Source: Coenobita brevimanus (Eukaryota > Arthropoda > Malacostraca > Decapoda > Coenobitidae). From it: a stretch of DNA of 64,000 nt. A model generated the notes under the pieces. The model was not told the DNA's origin. It saw only the letters and a program-made list of their open reading frames with translations, and did not search any database. Both the position numbers and the translations under genes were made by a program. The stretch spans positions 12,096,235 to 12,160,234 of the forward strand of contig CM064681.1 in NCBI GenBank assembly GCA_032717465.1, in the 5' to 3' direction. Below, piece by piece: positions 11,398 to 22,678 of the stretch. Every line of letters begins with the position of its first letter. Position 1 is the stretch's first letter.

Positions 11398-11850
11398 ACA
11401 CTAATGGTAAAAATACCTCGACTAACAGAACACCATCGACTGCAGATATGTAATGCCTTTCTACATTACATACCTGCACTCATCACCTGGTGACTGTCAG
11501 TCGAGGCACAACCTAATATAGGGGACATCAATATATGAAAGGGAACCAGACGAGTCAGGAACATTTCCATATACGTCAGCTGTCGTCCCTAATTAGAACA
11601 ACTTAAGCAAGATAATATAATGTATTTACATAATTTGTACAATAAGTGAAGAACCTCGCCCAGCAGACCACCATCGACTACAAGTGCCCAATACCTTCCT
11701 ATATTGCACACTTGCACTCATCAGCTGGTGACTGTCAGGCGAGGAACTTGGCTTAATGTAGGGGACATCTACATTAGAAATAGATCGGTGGGAGGAGGAA
11801 CTATTTAAAATATGTCAACTGTCAACCCTAATTAATATTACAATATATAC
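11398..11850. repeat. Diverged tandem duplication, period about 240 bp
   Basis: Two copies share ACCATCGACT, a long middle section, GGTGACTGTCAG and TAGGGGACATC in the same order and orientation. The first is at about 11428-11600 and the second at about 11667-11840. Identity is partial. No coding potential is seen. It could be a two-unit satellite or part of an unknown element. Confidence 0.75.
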
Positions 11851-12478
11851 ATATTTACTTTTCATAAAAACCATAACCACACAGTAAAAAAGTCACATCA
11901 CTCTGATCAGTCCGGTCTCTCTCAAGAAAGCCATCAATTTATCAGTCATAACAATGTCCCCATCACCCAGGATGGTGGAAAGGGTGAAGGGGACGTCTAC
12001 TGCGCCGCAATAATTTATAAGTGAAGCGCGTTCACGAATAAATCGCCGACAGCGCAGGATGATATGACTGATAGATAACACAAAAATGGATGGGAAATAC
12101 GATAGGCTTTTGATGGATATGACTGAGAACTGCCTGGTGACAACGAAATATCTATACAAGTATAATATACTGAAGGTGATTTGCATAAAAAAAAAAATAA
12201 TAATTCGCTAAGGTTGAGAGAATGCGAACCTTGTGCCTTCCAAAGAAATCTGGAAACAAAAGAGCCAAATTCATGTTCCATTCACTGGAAGGTATAGTAC
12301 TTAGACAAAAAAAGTAGATCCTAAGTAGTGGGAAAAACTTGCTGTAAAAAACAGTTTAGAGTTGACTTAGAGAAACAGTAAATTATTGCATAAGAGAGTT
12401 GGACACAGACGGGAGTTATGTGACCGTCGTATTGGGAAATATGGAGAGAGTTTAGAATGTGACCATTACTGTATCGAC

Positions 12479-12514
<36 letters not shown>

Positions 12515-13075
12515 TACCGTCCTGTGGCAAAGCGAAAGAGATACTAAAAGGAATCAGTGACAGGAGGAGAGCTAAGAGATAAAAAGCCTTTGAATCCTGT
12601 TTGGTCCGCAATACAGAAAGTGGAGAACTCCCAAACACACGAGACTCCACACAGAGGTAAACAAGATCCTTGCAGAGAGTAAACAACTGAATTTTGTTAA
12701 AGAGTAAACAGAATCGATTCAGTACACCCAAGAACAGTAACTTTTTATTTTTGTGCAAGAATGTTAAAGAAATATTTCCCAGAAAGATAACTTAAAAAGA
12801 TATGTCGAAATCACTGGAAAATGATGAAGAATTGAATTGTGTTATTGAATGTAAGGAGATGGTCATGTGGAAGGCTGTGTTGAATAGAGACACAGAGGAA
12901 CTGAGTTGGGGGTATTAAAAGAAACATGGTTTCATTAGCATCAGTCAGAAGTAAGAGGTAACTTAGAAGATATATTCACCAATGTCTCAGTGGGTGACCG
13001 TTGTAGTGACACTTACGATTGACGCTATAAAAAGCACTTGGACACATAAAGGGACAAAGTCATCAGCATGTGAAT

Positions 13076-14175
13076 GGGGTTCTTTCAAAGTTAGTATTCC
13101 GGTAGATGTCACCACCACTGGGACAAACACATCACCGCGCTGTTTAAAAAGCATATATTTCTTCGTTAAATATCTACACTGTTGTGTGAAACTGTGAATC
13201 ATAGTAATGTCATATACCGTAGTATAAATAATACAAATAGAACACGTATATAAAACGTAGCGTGAATTGTTTATATTTATCATAAACGGAAATTAAAATA
13301 TCGCTGATGGCACGTGATGGCAACCCGCCAGTTCAGTGGTCCTATATTATTTAATTTCTGCTACATTTAGTGCAAGTTAAGTTCTTAATACATTGTTTGT
13401 TCAGACTGTAAATTACACCTAGTGGGTATCTTGACTCTTTCAGTTTCCATGTGGTCAAAAATTTAATGTTGAGTAAATACTGGGACTCAACATTTTGCTC
13501 ACTCCCGTCACCCATGCACACCACAAGACACGTGTTGCCACGGTTTGAGAAGGCCGTGGTGTTGCCCCCTCAGACCCTCCAAAGCAATTACAGTAGCTTA
13601 CTTTATCTAACCTAACCAGACCACTAGTACAAGTAGTCTAAATTGTATTATTTTAAGCATTAGTCCTCGTGCGTTTGGTTTGAAAACACATCTCTCGTGA
13701 AAAAACTTAAACACTGTACTGTCTTGTGCGCAAGCATGAAGGGAGTGAGCAAAATGTTCGGTCCCAGTATTTACTCAACATTAAATTTCTGCCCACATAG
13801 AGGCTGAATGAGTCAAGATACCCACTAGGCGTAATTTACAGTCTGAACAAACAATGAATTAAGAATCTAACTTGCACTAAATGTAGCAGAAATTAAATAA
13901 CATAGGACCACTGAAATAGCGGGTTGCCATCACGTACCATCAGTGATATTTTAATTTCCGTTTGTGATAAATATAAACAATTCACGCTACGTTATATATA
14001 CGTGTTCTATTTGTATTATTTATATTACGGTATATGACAGTGCCATGATTCACAGTTTCACACAACAGTGTAGATATTTAACAAAGAAAAATATGCTTTT
14101 TAAACAGTGCGGGGACTGTGTTTGTCCCAATGGTGGTGACATCTACCGGAATACTAGGCTTTTCAGAAGCACCCC
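13076..14175. mobile_element. 1.1-kb palindromic (fold-back) element with AT target duplication
   Basis: The arms 13076-13531 and 13720-14175 are reverse complements of about 456 bp with scattered differences, around a unique spacer of about 190 bp. The outer ends are GGGGTTCTTTC on one side and its near complement on the other. Removing the element and one AT restores the order seen in the host LINE (GTCATCAGC ... GATAGGGT). The element is therefore 1100 bp with a 2-bp AT duplication. No transposase is encoded. The mirrored open frames in the two arms are the same sequence read twice. Confidence 0.85.
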
Positions 14176-14716
14176 ATTGATAGGGTAGATATACTGCACA
14201 GATCAGAATGTCATTGACTGATAGGAGGAGGAAGAGAATTTGGGCAGACGAATAGTGACAATCGACAACAGCAGTCTAACAATGGCCAGAGAGAAACTTC
14301 AGAAGGGACAGAAAGAGGGTTAGGAATGACTAAAAGCAAGTCCAGAAGTTTAACAGTTGTGACATATTCATTTAAAGGCATTTGAAACGTCTAGTATAAA
14401 TGAAAGGATTGCACCTAGGTTCCCCAAACAGGATGAACAGGATTCTGAAAGGAATGAAAGACTATCACCAGGAGCGTTCCGACTGGAAGTCGTACTGGCA
14501 GTCACAGAAATTTCCAAAGGAGAGGTGCTTCAAATTCTTCTCGTTGAGGACATACACTAAGGCTTTAGAAACACAAAAGATTAGATAAACTGGCCATTGT
14601 TGGAAGGTTGGGAATGGTCACAATTCTCTAGGATGAGGGGAATGAGAATGATTTCACGACGAGAAGGAAAGAGGACAGTTGACAGGCAAATGCAAATATT
14701 TTTTGTCTGTTCAGGA

Positions 14717-16261
14717 GATTTGCAGTTAGAAACAGGGGATATAACCTTGGATGAGGTAGCAAAATCTATGAAGGAATTAAAGAATTTTAAGGCCCCGGGA
14801 GAGGATGGAATATTTCCTGAAATGCTTAAGGTGGAAAATGATGAGTTGATGAATGCACTTTTGAAACTTTTTAATGTGGCTTGGGATAATGGTGGAATTC
14901 CAGAAGAGTGGAAAGATGGAGTGATGATAAAAATACCCAAAAAGAGAGATTTAAGTGTGTGTGGCATTTGGAGGGGGATAACTTTGACACCTGTAGTTGC
15001 CAAAGTCTTTTCCAAAATCTTGTTGTGCAGAATAGAGCCAGTAATTGATAAAATGTTTAATAGAAGAGCAAGCGGGATTTAGAAAGGGTCGAGGCTGTAA
15101 TGCTCAAATTTTTATTGTAAGGCATCTAATGCAACAAGCTACTGAGATGAAAATGCCGCTTAGTATGTGTTTTGTTGATTTTGAAAAGGCGTTTGATAGT
15201 GTTTCACATGGAGCTATGTTGAAAATTATGAGATTCTATGGTATACCAGAAAAGTTTGTAAATAATATTAGAAGCTTGCATGAAGGTACATTTTGTAAGG
15301 TAAATGATGGGTGGTTCTTTGAGTGATCCATTTGAAGTTAGGTTAGGAGTGATTCAAGGAGGAGTTCTTTCGCCTTTGCTGTTTGTTTTGGTTATGGATT
15401 ATGTTATGAGAAAGGTTGTAAGGAGAACAGGTGAAGCAATTAACTGGAATGAAAATAAGAGGCTGATGGATTTGAACTATACTGATGATATTGTACTGAT
15501 TTGTGGAGGTATTTACGAGATACAGAAGGTGCTTGATTGTCTGGTGGAGGAAGGAGAAAAAGTGGGGTTGGTAATATTTTGTGGAAAGACTGAAATTATT
15601 AATATGAACGTGGAGAACCAAATCGACTGTGTAATTGGATATAGTGTGGTGAAGAATGCAGAGAATTTTAAATATCTGGGAACGATTGTATCATCTAATG
15701 GATCATTAAACAATGAAATTGAGGAAAGGATTAGACAGGCTTGGCGAGCTGTTGAAATGTTGAAATCTGTTTGGAATAATAATATGCTTTCGATGCCTAC
15801 TAAAGTAATAATTTACAATTTCATGGTTAGACCAGTTTTAATTTATGGGCATGAGTCATGGTACAGTACAAATGCAACAGATCAGAAAGTTTGAGAATAA
15901 AATACTGAGAAGGATTCTTGAGGAAAAGTGGCAAGACAGAGTTACAAATGAAAGAGTAAGGGATATTACGAGAGTGGAACCAGTTGATGAATATGTGAGA
16001 CTGTCTCGATGGAAATAGCTGGGGCACATATATAGAAAAGAAGGCAGTTTACTACAGGATGTGCCGGAGTGGACTGGTAGAGGAAGAGGAGGAAGAGGTA
16101 AGCCGAGGGAAACCTGGTTGAGGACAATGAACAGAGAAGCGGGAGAGGAGTGTTGGTGGGACCTGAAGGAGATGGCAAGAGACAAATATTGGTGGAAAGA
16201 GTTCATCGAGGCCCTATGCTTCCCCTGGGGTGCCACAGGAAAAGATTGATTGATTGATTGA
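14717..16261 (+). mobile_element. 5'-truncated non-LTR retrotransposon (reverse transcriptase, frameshifted)
   Basis: Plus-strand frames (about 14720-15895, with frame changes near 15065 and 15310) encode a reverse transcriptase. Features are an FKAPGEDG entry, FVDFEKAFDSV (motif A), GVIQGGVLSPLLF (motif B) and LNYTDDIVLI in place of the usual [FY]ADD. A C-terminal thumb-like region (FKYLGTIVSSNG, VLIYGHESW) follows. The 3' tail is (GATT)n at about 16243-16261. It is flanked by a 7-bp duplication TTCAGGA at 14710-14716 and 16262-16268. The endonuclease half is missing (5' truncation). Clade is not assigned; it is unlike the jockey-like family in which it landed. Confidence 0.9.
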
Positions 16262-16899
16262 TTCAGGATGTCAGCCCCGAAGCAACAGGAAGTATCCCAT
16301 CAGGACGGTACACCTTGTAATCACTGAGGCCAGTGAATTCAGAAAGTAAATCATTTGGAGAAACTTTCATTAAAGGCCCAAGGAAGTAAGAGCTGGAGAT
16401 AAGGGATTCAAACAAGAATCGCTCGAAGTAGAATTACGGCACATCAAGTCTGAGCAGAAAGCCCATTTTTATCAGGGGATGAAACAGCCACAATATCTTA
16501 AAGTTCTGTAGCTGACACTTAAGAGAAGAGAACAGGGGAAGTTTTGGGTGCATGGAGAGATACTTGTTTATTACCCCGTCTAATTCTAGCAGCGGGTGAG
16601 AGGAAAGACAGTGGAATGAATGATGAGCAGATGGGGGAGCCTGAAGATTTTGATATTTGTAGTTAACTGGCAAATACCTACGCTGAGGGAGATTCAGGAC
16701 TATAGGTCAGCTATTTCTGGCAGAAGTACATACACAGTGTGTGTACATGGTCTGTGAAAAATGGAATGCAGTTAGAAAAAGTTAAACGAAATACAGTGAG
16801 TTTCTGTGAAAGTATGCGACTTACGAGATGTTCTGTACAGAAAATGATTTGGGAATGGAAAGATGTTATAAATTAATCATAGCGATATGTAAAAAACAA

Positions 16900-17640
16900 G
16901 GATCAATATGGAAATGTATATCTGAATAAGCGGATATACTGTACTGAAAAAGTCCAAGATCCAGGGATAAAATGGAAGGTGAAGTAAGAAAAATCGCTGC
17001 ATAGAAGTATCCAATCGATGTTTGTGCATAGTTTTGATATGAAACCAGCCAAACCAACATATTTTTGAACACGGTAAGGTGCATCAAAATATTCAGCCAG
17101 GTCTTGTCCCTGTCCACGGAGAAACTGCTGAATTTCATCTCGCAATTCAAACATACGAAATAAACATTACCACTTGACAGCTAGCTCACTTTTATGTGCT
17201 AGGAAAGCACAGCCAGCTCACTTCTGTGTACTACCAAAGGACAGTATGTTCATGATCCAGTTCCTCGCACAAAGCCGAAACAGTCGATGATTCAATGCAC
17301 GACCACAAATCACTTTCACAGCTACCATACCAACATACAAAATCTTCTTCCGGTTTGGAGACAGTGATCTTGCTGGAAGCGCGTGCCGGTGAAGAAAATA
17401 GTGGATGATCTTCACGTCCGGAATTTCATTTGTCAGTCATGCAACGAACCTTAAACTGTTGCCAAGCTTGATTGGTGTCCCATCAGTACATATCGAACCA
17501 ATCACGTTGGGATGGAGTTGGTGCTTTGTGAAAAATTCCTTTATCATGTTGAACATATCCACTGCATGTGTAATTGCCCTCAGTGACTGACAGAAGTGAA
17601 AAATTTTCTTCCACTTTTGTCTTTTACGTAACGAACCACT
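16900..17640 (-). pseudogene. hAT (ZBED5-like) transposase relic, C-terminal part
   Basis: Minus-strand fragments resemble the middle of ZBED5-type hAT transposases. They include IIHYFLHRHALPARSLSP (compare the family's HC.IHRE/HALA..LSP pattern), LNHRLFRLC, then FELRDEIQQFLRGQGQDLAE and YVGLAGFISKL. Frames are broken by shifts and stops. The order on the minus strand continues from the segment at 20031-20560, with a jockey-like LINE (17641-20030) in between. No intact DDE residues can be assigned. Confidence 0.75.
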
Positions 17641-20030
17641 ACCAGAGCTCCAACATACTTCACCTCTTCCTTACAATTAATCCTTCTGCTTACACTGTTA
17701 ATATTTTCTCTCCGTTGGGCTCCTCCGATCATAACCTTGTTACTTTAACCTGTCCAATCGCTCCGGTACGGCCTGCGGATCCTCCAAAGAAACATCGTTT
17801 GTGGCACTTTGGAGCTGCGGATTGGGAGTCCCTCAGGCAGTACTTCTTTGATTTTCCATGGAATGATAATTACTCCCATGGCCGGGAGCCATCTGAGTGT
17901 GCCTTGCACTTTACGGAGGCTATTTTCCCGGGCATGGAAGCATACATTCCTTTCTCATATCTTTTGACTAATGCAAGAAAACTTTAGTTTAATCACGCTT
18001 GTTCTAATGCTGTCCGCAACAAGGAGAGGGCCTATAAAAGGTACCAGAGCCAACTCACCCCTGAATCACATCTATTTTATGTTTCTGCCCGGAATCGTGC
18101 TAAGTCTGTTCTTCGCTCTCCTAAAAATAATTTCATCCGTACTAAATGCTCTCAACTCTCCAATTTGAATTCTTCCCCCTCCTTCTGGCACCTCCCCAAA
18201 AACCTTTCAAACAACTTTACCTCATCATCCTTCCCTCCTCTTTTCTACTCTGATGGCTCTGTAGCTATTTTTTCTACTGATAAAAGTAGATCTGTTTCCT
18301 CAGACTTTGTCTTCCAGTTCCACGTTAGATGATTCCGATGCTGTTCCTCCCTCACTTCCCCCCCTCTGACTTCCTCATGGCTGACATTAAAATTTCTTCA
18401 GCTGATGTATTTTCTGCCATCACTGGCCTCAATACTGACAAAGCATATGTGCCTGATGGAGTCCCTCCTGTTGTCCTCAAGAACCGTGCTTCTGTGCTTA
18501 CACCCTGCATAGGTAGACTCTTCCGCCTTTGTCGTTCAACTTGTACTTTTCCTTCTTGCTGGAAGTTTGCTCTCATTCAGCCAGTCCCAAAGAAGGGTAA
18601 CCATTCCCAACCCTCTAACTATCGTCCAATTGCTTTAACATCCTGTATCTCAAAAGTATTTAATTAAATTCTTAACAGAAAAGTTTCAAAGCATCTTTCC
18701 TATTACAACCTTCTTTCTGATCGTCAGTATGGGTTCCGTCAGGGATGCTCGACTGGCAAACTTCTCACCTACCTTTCAGAATCCTGGTCATCTTCCTTTC
18801 GGGACTTTGGCGAAAGCTCTGCCATTGCACTTGCCATCTCAAAGGCTTTCGATCGAGTCTGGCATAAATCTTTAATTTTCAAACTGCTCTCTTACGGTTT
18901 CTATCCTTCTATCTGTGCCGTTATCTACTGTATAGCTTCCTTTCTGGTCGTTCTATAGCTGCTGTTGTAGACGGCCATCGTTCTTCTCCTAGATCTGTTA
19001 ACAGTAGTGTTCTTCAGGGCTCTGTCCTATCACCAACTCTCTTCCTTTTATTCATCAATGATCTTCTAAGCTGTACATCTAATCCTATCCACTCGTATGC
19101 TGATGATTCCATCTTTCACCTTTCCATTGGGTTTCCGCAACGTCCATCTCAGCAATTACTTCAACAAACAAGGGATGAGGCTATGGCACACCTAATATTT
19201 GACTTTGCTCGTATCTCTGACTGGGGTAAAAATAATCTTGTTTTTAATGCATCAAAAACTCAGTTTTTACACGTATCAACCCGTCAAAATCTTCCACAGG
19301 AGTACCCACTAATGTTTAATAACATCCAGCTTAATCCTGCATCATCTATGAATATGCTTGGGGTTTCATTCACACGGGACTTATCTTGGAAAGATCATGT
19401 TGCATCTCTTGTAAAATCTGCTTCCAAGAGATTGGGTGTGCTAAGCTGACTCTGTGCCTTCCTTACCCCCGCACAGTTGTTGACTTTACACACGGGTTTT
19501 ATTTGACCCTGTTTAGAGTACAACTCTCATGTGTGGGGAAGCTCCTCACATACAGCTCTTCTCAATGGGGTGGAGTCAAAGGCTATTTGTCTCATCAACT
19601 CTCCTCCTCTTACTGGCTCCCTTCAACCTTTGTCTCTTCGCCGCACTGTTGCATCTTTATCTCTTTTCTATCGCTACTTCAATGATCACTGCTCCTCTGA
19701 ACTGTCTGCGTGCATCCCCCACTCCTACGGCAGGCGCATAGCACCCGTCTGGCAGCAAACTCTCATCCCTTTGCTGTACAACCGTTACTCCCAGTCCTTC
19801 ATTTATGCAACAGGTCAACTCTGGAACTGTCTCCCTCTGTCCGTATTTCCTACATCCTACGATCTCCAGTCTTTCAATCGCAGTGTGTCCAGGCATCTCA
19901 AAATGGTCGGATCTTGAATTTGGCTCTCTTTTGTTTGTTTGTTTGTTTGTTTTGCTTGGAAGGAACGTTCACGCGGGCTTTGCCTTTGTTTACTTCTTCC
20001 TCGCATAAAAAATAAAAACTGATAACGACT
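17641..20030 (+). mobile_element. 5'-truncated, mutated jockey-like LINE inserted in hAT relic
   Basis: This plus-strand copy begins inside the endonuclease domain (GSSDHNLVTLTCPI near 17725) and runs through the reverse transcriptase. It has NYRPIAL near 18620, a motif A with AISKAFD near 18840 and YADDSIFHL near 19100. It ends with the family's C-terminal SRHLKMVGS at 19915, then a 3' UTR and A-rich end near 20005-20030. In-frame stops (for example at 18664 and after 19446) and frame changes make it non-functional. Both sides are flanked by parts of the same hAT gene in the opposite orientation. Confidence 0.9.
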
Positions 20031-20560
20031 TGCCATATAATTATGTTGATTCACCCACCTGTAGACTGATCTCCATTGGACTAGCCTTAATATGAGCAAC
20101 AACCTGCTCCAGAATATCCTGATTCGTATCAATAATTCGGTTATGTATCACAAGATTTGATTAAGGCACATGTAGTTTTTCCTCTGCCTCCTTACCAAGG
20201 ACAGTCTTCGCCATTTCAAGGGCACACAGCTTAGATAGCTCCTAGTCAGTTGCATGGGTTTTCTTTAACTTAGCAACCCGGTATGTAGTTTCAAATAAAG
20301 CAAGTCCATATGTCGGCAATGAGCCAGCATGGTGAATCCTGGTTTGTTTCCCCTTCGAAATTGTGATGTTTCCTGCATCCCGGTCGTCTTTTATGTTCTG
20401 GAAATGTTCATTGTTCTTTGATGGCTTCAAATTCGAGTTCGAGAACTTGGTACATTGTGGACGTTGTGTAACATCCTTCTCCGAAACACCCGTGAAGGTA
20501 TACTCAAATGATCATAGTTTTACTTTCGTTTTTTCGACACGTTGAAAACAAGTCTAGAAA
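20031..20560 (-). pseudogene. hAT (ZBED5-like) transposase relic, N-terminal part
   Basis: Read on the minus strand, fragments follow the ZBED-type order: VTQRPQC (a BED-finger remnant), LKPSKNNEHFQNIKDD, a segment with LALFETTYRVAKLKKTHATD, then ELSKLCALEMAKTVLGKEAE and IDTNQDILEQVV. At least two stops interrupt it. The gene resumes at 17640 going leftwards, beyond the inserted LINE. In the ZBED family the finger binds DNA and the later part carries out transposition. This relic can do neither. Confidence 0.8.
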
Positions 20561-21310
20561 AAAGTAATAGAACAAATTACTGATAAATAAATAACGAATT
20601 AATAAGTACAAGATATGTTTTGATGAGGGCAGGATGTGATAGAGTGACAAACATATAACTGCAGTCGCTTATTAACAGTGAGAAAATTGACATGGTCTGA
20701 CCAAGAATGCATACGTAAAAACACCTACGAACGATCAACATCACTTAGCCACAGACTTACCCGCACCACACTCCGGAGCCAGAGGGAATAATTCCGCTAT
20801 CTCTGTTGTCGACCAATAAGTGTGTGTGAGCCCCACCAACGCTGTAACTCCACCGCTAGTTGGTAACTCATATTTGCACTCGCTTGCTGTCCCACGCTTT
20901 ACATCGCACGACACAAAACGAAATGTACAGGCCATAAAAAATTTTTCGGCACCCTTACGGCACGATACATTATGCCACACCACACAAGGCAATCTGAATC
21001 AACCCCTAAATTACGGTGCGTGGTTGGTATCCCTGGCCCTGTGTTGCTGGTGGGTGTTAATTCGTCTGTTAATGATGAAATCCAGTGGGAGAGGAAGAGA
21101 GGTACGGGGGTACCAACCACACAACGGATTCACGCCGTCTGTAACAGTGATCGTTGCGGAGGGTATCACAGCAAGGGGTGGCGAAAATTTTTTGAGAGGG
21201 TGCACACGCTTATAAATCAAATAATGTATATGAGTGTGTATAGCCCTTTCTATTAGCACGTTTAATAAAAATAGCTCTCAGAACATTTTTTTTTTTTTTT
21301 CTGCTGTGGT
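20561..21310. other. Probable 5' flank of the hAT element
   Basis: There is no gene. The words AAATTTTTCGGCACCCTTACGG (near 20938) and GGGGTGGCGAAAATTTTTTGAG (near 21176) form an inverted pair resembling the GGGTGCCGCGAAAATTTT-type subterminal sequence of many hAT elements. The position upstream of the transposase relic fits. The actual terminus and 8-bp duplication were not found. Confidence 0.35.
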
Positions 21311-21570
21311 CAAGAGCATCACAAACGTTAAAAGTTGCAGCCTTACTTTATTCTCTGCTCTAAAAGACGAACCACATTTGTGGACAGCATCCTCGCACCC
21401 TCACCAGACCCGCGTATCGTGCACCACAAGGGATGCCAGCATCCCTGGTATAAAACCCCTGTCCTAGAACTTCACACTCGTACACACATGGACACATCCA
21501 CAAGGTGACACACACACAGGCAATCCCACACTCATACATATTTCCCCTCAGCACGAAGCTTAGCCCTCCT

Positions 21571-21611
<41 letters not shown>

Positions 21612-22426
21612 CTTGTTTAATCCTTTCGGGTTTTGGACGTGTTTTAAAGCTGGTAGAAATTATTTGGTGTTACCAGAACACTTAAATCTTTAAGTGCTTT
21701 AGGTAATCATCGTAGGTTGTATCACTGTTTGATTATTGACAACTTTAACTGAAACATGATGCAACCCCTGTTTCTGTAAGTCTTCACACTTAGGACCCAT
21801 CCTTCACTTTCCTCCCCGATATATCATGTCAAGGAGAATATCTATATCTATAGGGAAAGAAACATACCAAAACTCCCACAGCAAACGAATATTTGGTAGT
21901 AAATGATGGTGACAAGCAGATGTGGAAGGTTAAAGGAACTTTTGTCTCTGATCGTAATTCCGGTTCATATTTCCCGCTGATATTTAACATTGCATTTCTT
22001 ATCTGTGTGTCTTGCCCAGGCACTCAACTGATTACATGTGTATACAGTATTCCTACATCACTTCCTCCTTGGTGTCGTTTCTGCTTACCATTTCCATGAT
22101 TCTTGCATCTCGACTCCTGCAATCAGCCTCACCATCCTTTTTCTCCCATCCTTTGTACCACAACTCGACCAAAGCTATTCTAGCAACTCGACACGACCGC
22201 ATTCTTTTTTCTCAATCTGTTTTAGTTTCTCTCGAGCTCGTGCTAGTTTTCGTTTTTTTCTATCATTCCTCCTGTCTCATAAGTTTTCTCCACAGTTTTT
22301 ACCCTTATTTCTTCCGTCTTTCCTGTTTGCTTTAAATATTTCTTTTCTTTCCCCTTACTCAATCTCTCCCTCCCTTCACTCTGTGCCCTTGCATAGATCG
22401 TCTTTGCTTTCCACTCCTCGCTTTCC

Positions 22427-22472
<46 letters not shown>

Positions 22473-22521
22473 TGAATTTTGATCACAGATTACATTTTTC
22501 CATCTTTCACTTGGAAATAAT
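21311..22521. other. Gene-free stretch with (CT)n runs
   Basis: Nothing recognisable apart from CT runs at about 21575-21609 and 22431-22466 and pyrimidine-rich sequence between about 22100 and 22470. The longer open frames here are Ser/Leu/Phe-rich artefacts of that composition. Confidence 0.5.
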
Positions 22522-22577
22522 TCTTCAGAACGATAGGTTAAAAGTCAACAAGCAATGGCAAAGTCAACTTGAACAGC
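22522..22577. repeat. Left remnant of a roughly 120-bp tandem array
   Basis: The words GATAGGTTAAAAGTCAACAAG and ATGGCAAAGTCAACTTGAA match the unit of the array at 26622-27380. The jockey-like LINE lies between, so the LINE was inserted into this array. Confidence 0.65.
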
Positions 22578-22678
22578 ATTTTTTTTTTTATATATGCAAG
22601 GAAGAAGGAACCAAAGGCCATGAGCCCGCAGTAACAGTTCCCTCCAAGAGAAAAACAAAATACAATAGAGAGCCAAAT

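Larger units (their letters stand above)
12240..16520 (-). mobile_element. Ancient jockey-like LINE, heavily mutated and carrying two nested insertions
   Basis: In three pieces (about 12240-13075, 14176-14716 and 16262 to about 16520) the sequence follows the same order as the better-preserved copy at 22578-26621, but with many substitutions and indels. Recognisable shared words are the 3' UTR 'GAGCCAAATTCA', 'AAAAGCCTTTGA', 'GTCATCAGC', 'GGTTGGGA.TGGTCAC' and 'CACTGAGGCCAGTGA'. No reading frame survives. An (AG)n run (12481-12511), a 1.1-kb palindrome (13076-14175) and a second LINE (14717-16261) interrupt it. Its right limit is uncertain because similarity fades. Confidence 0.75.

Noticed and set aside
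13964..14188. Two similar small proteins on opposite strands (13283-12987 and 13964-14188)
   Set aside because: They are the same sequence read from both arms of the palindromic element, not duplicated genes.
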